Assembly: GCA_900549475.1 (NCBI GenBank)
Contig: UROF01000005.1
Span: forward strand, 1-64,000
DNA: 64,000 nucleotides
DNA from: an uncultured Eubacteriales bacterium
Lineage (GTDB): Bacteria > Bacillota > Clostridia > Oscillospirales > Oscillospiraceae
Direction: 5' to 3'
The position numbers and the translations under genes were made by a program. Every line of letters starts with the position of its first letter. Position 1 is the first letter of the stretch. The notes under the pieces are model-generated. The model was not told the origin of the DNA. It searched no databases and saw nothing but the letters and a program-made list of their open reading frames with translations. Below, piece by piece: positions 58,287 to 64,000 of the stretch.

Positions 58287-60427
58287 GGCTCACGCCCCCC
58301 TGTCTCCCGGACATCCCCGGTATCCACCGGCTCGTCCCAGTCGTCCCAGCTGTCCTGGGCGGCCAACGCGGCGTTTTTGCGCCGCTTCAGAAGGATCGCC
58401 GTACCAACTCCTGCCACCAGAATGACCGCAGCTCCGCCGCCGGCCAGCCAGGGCCAGGGAATGGCCTGCTGGCTATCCTCTTCGATCCCCTCATCCATGA
58501 AGTCGTCCACAGGCACCGGCTCCTCCGCCCGCAGGGTGATGGGAAACAGCCGGGTCTGGATCTGCTGGTCAGCATTTTCATAGCTGATCTTCAGCGTGAC
58601 CTCCACCTCGCCGGCAGAGGTGGGCGCCAGGGCAAAGCCGATGTTGCCGCTGCTGCCGGCGGTGATATTCCCCAGGTACTGGGTCCGGGCGGGGGTCTCC
58701 ACACCGTCGCCCTCCACCGTGGCCTCCACGTTGGCGATATCATCCTTGCCCTTGTTCACATAGGCCAGGGAGATCTCCGCCTCCTCGCCCACAGTGGCGG
58801 TCTCCGGCACCACCGGCGCGTTGATCTGGAAACGGTCCGGCTGATAGACCGGGATGGAGAGCTTGATATCCGCGCTGGCCTGGGACCGCTTCCCACCGTC
58901 CACATACTCATACTTGAAACTCAGGGATACGCTCTGCGCGCCGCTCTTGCCGTTGGACACCGCTCGCATAGGCAGCTCCATGCTCTGGTTGCCGCCGGCA
59001 GCCAGGGACTTATAGTAAAAGGTGTTGGTACCGCCGTCCATAGTGAAGCTCTCACCGCCATCCACCAGAGCTACCACGTTTTCAATTTTCAGGGTACCGG
59101 TATTTTCAAAGGTGACGCCCAGGGTGAACTTGCTTCCCGCCGCCACAGAGCTGTCCCCATAGGTGAACTTGCGCACCACCACATTGGGCACCGGGGCATC
59201 CGTGCGGGCGGCCCCTGTACTTGTGGACGTGGGATTGGCGGAAATATTGACCCGGTCAGAGGCGGTAGCCTGGGTGAGGGCCTCCCCGTTATCATAGGAG
59301 TACTTCAGCTCCGTACTGAGGAACTGGCTGGAGGAGGCGATCTCTTTGGCGGCGCGGACCTTGACTGTCACGCTCTGGCTGCCGCCCGGACCAATGTCCT
59401 TGAGCAGGAAGGTGGATGTATCATTGAGTATGGTCAGGCTGTCAGAGGCCGCCACCGACACCACCGGGGACACCAGCTGTGTCGTACTGGTATTCTGAAA
59501 ACTAATGGTGATGTCCGCCGTCTCATTGGCGGAGAGAGGCTTGCTCATAGGGGAGCGGCTCACCATGACCACCGGTTGGGGCACGCTCTCCCGGGGCTGT
59601 ACCGGAATGGTCAGCCGCTCAGTGGCGGTACCCTGGGTCAGGGCCACATTATTGAAGTAATTGAATTTCAGCTCCACGCCAATGGATTGATTGGCGGCGG
59701 AAGCATTTTTGGTGGCGCTGACCCGCAGGCGCACCATGCTCTCCTGACCTCCGCCGATATCATTCAGCGGCAAAGAGGACGATCCGCCGGAGATCATCAA
59801 ACCGTCAGAGGGAGTGAATACTGCCACCGGGGTGGTCAGGGCAATGTTGCTCATATTGTAAAAGGACACCTGGATCTCTGTCTCCTGCCCCGCCGCCAGC
59901 GGAGCAGGCAGCTCCCGCTGGGAAATCAGCACCACAGGCGCAGGAGCCGGTTCCGGGGCCGGTGGGGGCTGTACCTGGGGGGCCTCATAGACTACCGCCT
60001 CCGTGATGGTCAGCTCCACGCTCTGATAGGACTCCGGCTTGCCTGCCGTACCGATCTGGAGCTTCAGGCTCTGTCCCACGCCCTTGTACTGTAAATTCGT
60101 CAGCTGAACATCATAGGTGAGAGGCATACCCGGTGCTGAGGTCTGTACCACAGACTGCCAGCCGCCGGTAAAGCTGTCGTCCAGCTTGACGATATCCAGT
60201 GTTCCGGGATCACCCGGATCGGCGCCTACATCCTTGAGGGATACGGTGATATTGACTGTGGTGCCCTTGGTAACACTGCCCAGAGGATACCCGTAGGCAT
60301 CTGTCACCGTATAGCCGGTGACATAGAGGCTGCTGCCTTCCGCCAGAGCAGCGGTGGGAAAGACCGCCGTCAAAAGCAAAACAGCTGCCAGCAGGGAAAC
60401 AATTCTCTTGATGGCTCTATCCTTCAT
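58283..60427 (-). CDS. Surface protein with five Ig-like (CARDB-like) repeats and a C-terminal anchor
   Basis: A 714-residue protein: signal peptide (residues 1-29), five repeated beta-sandwich domains of about 110 residues (approximately 33-145, 165-277, 286-398, 416-527, 533-634), a proline-rich linker after the first, and a C-terminal membrane helix (657-680) with an acidic cytoplasmic tail. The repeats share a pattern resembling CARDB/COG1361 domains (LAAGQETEIQVSFYNMS, LSANETADITISFQNTS, VAAGSKFTLGVTFENTG). It is encoded between ATPase and permease genes and coupled to both, so it is probably their extracellular adaptor. No cargo is evident. Confidence 0.8.
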   Translation of the reverse strand: MKDRAIKRIVSLLAAVLLLTAVFPTAALAEGSSLYVTGYTVTDAYGYPLGSVTKGTTVNITVSLKDVGADPGDPGTLDIVKLDDSFTGGWQSVVQTSAPGMPLTYDVQLTNLQYKGVGQSLKLQIGTAGKPESYQSVELTITEAVVYEAPQVQPPPAPEPAPAPVVLISQRELPAPLAAGQETEIQVSFYNMSNIALTTPVAVFTPSDGLMISGGSSSLPLNDIGGGQESMVRLRVSATKNASAANQSIGVELKFNYFNNVALTQGTATERLTIPVQPRESVPQPVVMVSRSPMSKPLSANETADITISFQNTSTTQLVSPVVSVAASDSLTILNDTSTFLLKDIGPGGSQSVTVKVRAAKEIASSSQFLSTELKYSYDNGEALTQATASDRVNISANPTSTSTGAARTDAPVPNVVVRKFTYGDSSVAAGSKFTLGVTFENTGTLKIENVVALVDGGESFTMDGGTNTFYYKSLAAGGNQSMELPMRAVSNGKSGAQSVSLSFKYEYVDGGKRSQASADIKLSIPVYQPDRFQINAPVVPETATVGEEAEISLAYVNKGKDDIANVEATVEGDGVETPARTQYLGNITAGSSGNIGFALAPTSAGEVEVTLKISYENADQQIQTRLFPITLRAEEPVPVDDFMDEGIEEDSQQAIPWPWLAGGGAAVILVAGVGTAILLKRRKNAALAAQDSWDDWDEPVDTGDVRETGGREP

Positions 60428-60428
60428 C

Positions 60429-61145
60429 TTATGTACACTCCTTTTTGTTGACTTGGTTGCTGACGATCTCTCCGTCGATCAGCGTAACGATCCGGTCCGC
60501 ATAGGCGGCCATTTCCGGATCGTGAGTGACCAGAATAATGGTCTGATGGTAATCCCGGGCAAAGGTACAGATCATCTCCATGATCTCCACTGTGGTCTTG
60601 GAATCCAGGTTCCCGGTGGGCTCGTCGGCAAACACCACATCCGGCCGGGCAATAAATGCCCGGGCAATGCCTGCCCGCTGCTGCTGGCCGCCGGACATCT
60701 GGCGGGGAAAGTGGTCCAGGCGGTGAGATAATCCTACCCGACACAAGAGTTTCCGGGCCGCCGCCTCCCGCTCCTCCCGCGGGACTCCCCGGAACAGCAG
60801 AGGCATAGCCACGTTCTCTGTGGCCGTCAGGTTGGGCAGCAGATTATAGGACTGGAACACAAATCCCAGATGGCGCTGGCGGAACGAGGCCAGCTGGTTC
60901 TCACTGAGCCGGGAAATAGGGACACCGCCGATCCGCACTTCTCCCCGGGTGGGCTTTTCCATGCCCGCCAGCTGATTGAGCAGCGTACTTTTCCCGGAAC
61001 CGGAAGTGCCGAAAATGCAGCACAGCTCTCCCCGCATCACATTAAGATTGATTCGCTTGAGAGCTACCACCGTTTCATCTCCTATGGGGTACTCCTTGCG
61101 GATATTTCTGACTTCGATCACAGGACGGCTTCGCAGGTCGGTCAT
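60429..61145 (-). CDS. MacB-like ABC transporter ATPase
   Basis: A 238-residue ATPase of the MacB/LolD type, which would drive the permease at 56946. Walker A is GTSGSGKSTLLNQLAGM, the signature MSGGQQQRAGIARAF and Walker B VVFADEPTGNLDS. The ATG at 61145 was chosen over a frame to 61175 by its position behind a GGGGG site. The stop lies one base before the repeat-protein start, and the set ATPase, repeat protein, permease is one operon. Confidence 0.9.
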   Translation of the reverse strand: MTDLRSRPVIEVRNIRKEYPIGDETVVALKRINLNVMRGELCCIFGTSGSGKSTLLNQLAGMEKPTRGEVRIGGVPISRLSENQLASFRQRHLGFVFQSYNLLPNLTATENVAMPLLFRGVPREEREAAARKLLCRVGLSHRLDHFPRQMSGGQQQRAGIARAFIARPDVVFADEPTGNLDSKTTVEIMEMICTFARDYHQTIILVTHDPEMAAYADRIVTLIDGEIVSNQVNKKECT

Positions 61146-61234
61146 TGTTCCCGCCCCCTTTCTGGACGCTATCATACCGCCCTTTCCTTCATTCCCCCTG
61201 TATGGTAAATTAAGATTTCTAAAGCAAAAGCAAA

Positions 61235-61265
61235 AACGCCCCGGACCTGATGGGTCCGGGGCGTT
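61235..61265 (-). terminator. Terminator of the two-component genes
   Basis: On the minus strand AACGCCCCGGACC pairs with GGTCCGGGGCGTT and is followed by TTTGCTTTTGC, separating the kinase gene from the ABC operon. Confidence 0.8.
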
Positions 61266-61320
61266 CTCCGCCTGCAGCTATATAAACAGTATACGGGAAA
61301 GTCATTTCGCCTTCCACATG

Positions 61321-62901
61321 TCAAGTCGCCAGAGGCAGCCGCACCACAAATTCTGTACTTCTGCCCGGGTCAGGATGGGCAGTAAGGGAAATCGTCCCTC
61401 CGTGGAGCTCCACAATGCGCCTGGTGATAGCCAGGCCCAGCCCACTGCCCTTACCGGAACGGGCGTCACTGCCCACCACAAAGGGCTCAAAGATCCGCTC
61501 TGCCCGATCCTTGGGGATCCCGCTGCCATTGTCTGCTACCCGCATCACCGCACTTCCGCCGTCAACAGCCAGGTCCACATACAGCACTGTCCCCAGCCGG
61601 TTATGGCGCAGAGAATTGGCCACCAGATTGTCCAGGACCCGGCGGAACTGCAGCTCATCCAACAGACACCAGACAGGGTGCTCCGGAATGGATATTTCCA
61701 GCACGAACCCCGCCAGGTCAATTTCATCGTACTTTCCCGCCAGATATTCCCGGGCAAACTCACACAGGTCTGTCCGCCGGGGATGGATGGTAAATTCCGG
61801 GTGCCCCACCTTGCTGTACTCGTGGAAGGCATTGACCAGCTCTGTCAGCGCCTCCGCTTTTCCCTGAATAGCCCGCAGATATCGCTGAAGCTCCTCCGGC
61901 GGCACCTTACCGTCACATATGGCATCAATATATCCCGCAATGACTGTGATAGGCGTTTTCAGATCGTGGGAAATGTCAGCGATCAGTTTCTGACGTCCCT
62001 CATCCAGCAGGCGGCGCTCCCGTTCACTCTCTGCCAGCTGCTCTGAAAAACGGTCAAAACTCTCCCCGATCCGGCGGATCTCCCGGGTACCGCCGCAGTT
62101 CCCCACCTTGACCAGCTTTCCCTGGGCCTGTGAGACCACTGCGTCATTGAGGCGGCGCAGGGGCCGCCCGATCTTCCGGCTGAGCCACCAGATAAACACG
62201 CCGGCCGCCGTCAGATACAGCGGGATGCACAGCAGCCATACCCGCCAGGTATCCTGATAACGGCGGGCATAGTCCTCCTCACTGACCCGCACATCCCGGA
62301 TGATAAGCAGCATGGCGCTGCCATCCTCCGCCGTAAAGGGTGCACGGTAATAGAGTTCCTTCATACCGCCGGAGAGGAACTGATATTCCTGACGGGTGTA
62401 CTCAGTCCTTCCATCACCGAAGCCGCCGAACACCACCTGATACGCCTCGTCCAGCGCCAGGATATCCATCATTTCCAAATCTCCATCCGGCTTGTAGGAA
62501 CGGCGGATCAGCAGATAGCGGAGAGGACCGCCTTCCTTCGGCTCTTCATAGGCGTCAATGGTGAAAAGGTCTCCATACGGCCACATACACTCCAGCTCTC
62601 CCTGGGTATACAGCGGCGCAAAGCCCGGCCCTGAGGCATACACCACGATTCCATCCTCATTGCACACCGCAAAATCGCCATTGTTTCCGCCAAGGTAGCT
62701 GCATAGGCCCTCATAATCCCCTGCAGACAGCCGCTCATCCGCCAGCAGCCCATCCCAATCTACCGACTGAAACAGCTGGGACAGCCTCCAGTCCCACAGA
62801 CAGAATACCGCTCCCGCCATGATCAGCAGTGTCAGGGTAAAGAGCAAATAATTCCTGGCCAGGAGGCTGAACAAGCTGCCTGAAAACTTCTTATTTTTCA
62901 A
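61321..62901 (-). CDS. Sensor histidine kinase with HAMP domain
   Basis: A 526-residue membrane kinase: helix 1 (residues about 13-33), an extracellular sensor domain of about 190 residues, helix 2 (about 223-245), a HAMP linker, H-box (LIADISHDLKTPITVIAGYI), N-box (LVANSLRHN) and G-boxes (DNGSGIPKDR, GSGLGLAITRRIV). It overlaps the response regulator by 11 bases. It is next to the MacB-like operon, so that operon is a plausible target, which would fit the antimicrobial-peptide or envelope-stress type systems of Firmicutes. Confidence 0.9.
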   Translation of the reverse strand: MKNKKFSGSLFSLLARNYLLFTLTLLIMAGAVFCLWDWRLSQLFQSVDWDGLLADERLSAGDYEGLCSYLGGNNGDFAVCNEDGIVVYASGPGFAPLYTQGELECMWPYGDLFTIDAYEEPKEGGPLRYLLIRRSYKPDGDLEMMDILALDEAYQVVFGGFGDGRTEYTRQEYQFLSGGMKELYYRAPFTAEDGSAMLLIIRDVRVSEEDYARRYQDTWRVWLLCIPLYLTAAGVFIWWLSRKIGRPLRRLNDAVVSQAQGKLVKVGNCGGTREIRRIGESFDRFSEQLAESERERRLLDEGRQKLIADISHDLKTPITVIAGYIDAICDGKVPPEELQRYLRAIQGKAEALTELVNAFHEYSKVGHPEFTIHPRRTDLCEFAREYLAGKYDEIDLAGFVLEISIPEHPVWCLLDELQFRRVLDNLVANSLRHNRLGTVLYVDLAVDGGSAVMRVADNGSGIPKDRAERIFEPFVVGSDARSGKGSGLGLAITRRIVELHGGTISLTAHPDPGRSTEFVVRLPLAT

Positions 62902-63565
62902 GTTTATACCCCAGTCCTCTCACTGTGATGATATGTCTTGGCAGCTTGGGATCATCCTCGATCTTCTCCCGGAGTTTGGAGATGTGGACCATCATGGTGT
63001 TGTCATCCCCCTCAAAATAGGGACCTACCGCCCCCTCATAGAGCTGCACTTTCGTAAAGATCCGGCCGGGAGAGCGCATGAGGAGAGCCAGGATCTTATA
63101 CTCCATGGGAGTAAGCAGGATCTGCTTTCCTCCCTTTGTCAGCTGGAAGCTGGCTGTATCCAGCGTCAGATCCCCTACTGTCAGCACATCGCTGCCGGTG
63201 CGGAGTGCACGGCGCAGCTGAGCCTTCACCCGCGCCACGATCTCCACCGGATTGAAGGGTTTGGCAATATAGTCGTCCGCTCCCAGATTGAGGCCCAGAA
63301 TCTTATCATTATCCTGGCTGCGGGCGGAGAGGATCAGGATGGGGATCTCACTGTAGCGACGCAGAGCCCGGGTCAGCTCAAAACCGTTCATTTCCGGCAT
63401 CATCACATCCAAAATAGCCATGTCCGGCGTCTGCTCTCTGGCCAGGATCAATGCCTGTGCCCCATTTTCTGCCTCCAGAACCCGATATCCTTCCCCCTCC
63501 AAATATAGCCGCAGGAGATCCCGGATATCTCTGTCATCTTCCGCAATTAAAATAACCGGTTTCAT
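62891..63565 (-). CDS. OmpR-family response regulator
   Basis: A 224-residue regulator with a receiver domain (acidic pocket IAEDDRD, phospho-acceptor Asp in MAILDVMMPEMNG, Lys in AKPFNP) and a winged-helix DNA-binding domain ending in HIITVRGLGYKLEK. The start ATG 63565 follows AAGGAGGG; the frame to 63607 is unsupported. It is read from a strong promoter (63622-63650) with the histidine kinase, which it overlaps. Confidence 0.92.
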   Translation of the reverse strand: MKPVILIAEDDRDIRDLLRLYLEGEGYRVLEAENGAQALILAREQTPDMAILDVMMPEMNGFELTRALRRYSEIPILILSARSQDNDKILGLNLGADDYIAKPFNPVEIVARVKAQLRRALRTGSDVLTVGDLTLDTASFQLTKGGKQILLTPMEYKILALLMRSPGRIFTKVQLYEGAVGPYFEGDDNTMMVHISKLREKIEDDPKLPRHIITVRGLGYKLEK

Positions 63566-63621
63566 TTCCGCCCTCCTTATCCCAGGTAACTGATCAGAGT
63601 TCCTCATTTTCTCGTAGGATC

Positions 63622-63650
63622 ATTATAGGCGGATTCCCTTTTTCCGTCAA
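63622..63650 (-). promoter_or_regulatory. Promoter of the two-component operon
   Basis: On the minus strand TTGACG (63650-63645), 17 bases, TATAAT (63627-63622), about 57 bases ahead of the response-regulator start. Confidence 0.8.
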
Positions 63651-63785
63651 ACAGTCCTTATCTTTTTCTCCGCAAAAAAGGGCTTTCTTTATAAATCTTA
63701 AGGTTATTTAGGCGGAAAGTAACCGGTTTATGTCGTATGATAAAGCCATCACCCACCTATTCTGTTCAAAAGGAGGCATCTCTCC

Positions 63786-64000
63786 ATGTTTCAGATCCCT
63801 CACTTGCTTGTCTTATTTGTTACTGCCCTGCTCACAGCGGGTGTTTACAAAGGAACCCGGCTCCTTCCATACAGCACAGTGGTCCGTATACTGAAATCCT
63901 GCGCTGTACTGATGCTCTTCTTTGACCCCATCTATTGGCTGTGGGAACTGCGGCACTTCGGCGTCCTGAACCCTGCCACCACACTTCCCCTGTACCTGTG
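63786..64000 (+). CDS. YwaF-like integral membrane protein (cut by window edge)
   Basis: The first 71 codons of a membrane protein with a hydrophobic helix at residues 6-20, a second at about 36-54 (SCAVLMLFFDPIYWLWELRH) and then NPATTLPLYL. The DP and W pattern and the late LPLYL match the YwaF/TIGR02206 family of unknown function. ATG 63786 follows AAAAGGAGGCATCTCTCC. It is divergent from the two-component genes. The 3' part lies beyond the window. Confidence 0.65.
   Translation, partial: MFQIPHLLVLFVTALLTAGVYKGTRLLPYSTVVRILKSCAVLMLFFDPIYWLWELRHFGVLNPATTLPLYL

Noticed and set aside
1..64000. CRISPR array, rRNA operon, complete insertion sequence or prophage
   Set aside because: No regularly spaced repeats, rRNA-like stretches, transposase or phage structural genes were seen on either strand.

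Overview
This window looks like the chromosome of a spore-forming, anaerobic, gut-type Clostridia of the Oscillospiraceae kind (Flavonifractor, Pseudoflavonifractor or Intestinimonas relatives). The basis is the high-GC Firmicutes gene style with strong AGGAGG ribosome sites, a dipicolinate synthase pair (spoVFA/spoVFB, an endospore marker), a Na+-pumping oxaloacetate decarboxylase, Rex redox control, a c-di-AMP receptor and large peptide-uptake and peptidase clusters. No rRNA, CRISPR array or complete insertion sequence is visible; one tRNA (Arg, anticodon CCG) is present.

Positions 1 to about 12119 are mobile DNA and appear to be two nested elements. The outer part (about 7831-12119, minus strand) is one end of a Tn1549-like conjugative element: RepA-like initiator, DUF5348 protein, PcfB, VirD4 coupling protein and Maff2. 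Maff2 stops after 52 residues where the family normally continues, and the DNA beyond it (7830 down to 1) reads as an integrative mobilizable element: HTH regulators, small genes, DUF3847 protein, a MOBQ-type oriT (4777-4830), MobA/MobL relaxase, primase zinc-finger protein and VapE-type ATPase. At the other edge, near 12119, mobile DNA abuts the middle of an ABC exporter gene, so both the exporter subunit and a minus-strand mobile gene are cut.

Positions 12120-24300 hold the remainder of a heterodimeric ABC exporter, tRNA-Arg, rex, a secreted SLH-like protein, a very cysteine-rich 68-residue protein, an orphan OadG-like subunit, a KdpD/KdpE-like two-component pair without a kdpFABC pump, sfsA, and an oxaloacetate decarboxylase operon (gamma, biotin carrier, beta, alpha).

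Positions 24381-36141 are mainly housekeeping: acyl-ACP thioesterase (with an almost leaderless promoter), M18 aminopeptidase, an ECF sigma/anti-sigma pair, spoVFAB, c-di-AMP receptor, YjjG-type nucleotidase, endonuclease IV, CCA-adding enzyme, MurC and a prolyl-tRNA editing protein.

Positions 36183-56928 form the most distinctive block. A minus-strand unit of about 15 kb, read from one strong promoter at 51158-51186 and closed by a terminator at 36183-36226, encodes OppB-C-D-F-A, a MATE exporter, an M29 aminopeptidase, two amidohydrolases, an iron-type alcohol dehydrogenase, an M3 oligoendopeptidase and a divergent ribulose-phosphate-epimerase-like protein. Read divergently from a second strong promoter is a tryptophanase-type lyase followed by a YheO-like regulator, an APH-fold kinase, a lactonase-like beta-propeller and an Xaa-Pro peptidase. 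Together they suggest a peptide or modified-amino-acid catabolic island.

Positions 56946-64000 hold a MacB-like permease, a protein with five repeated Ig-like (CARDB-like) domains, a MacB-like ATPase, an OmpR-type two-component system with its own promoter, and the start of a YwaF-like membrane protein cut by the window edge.
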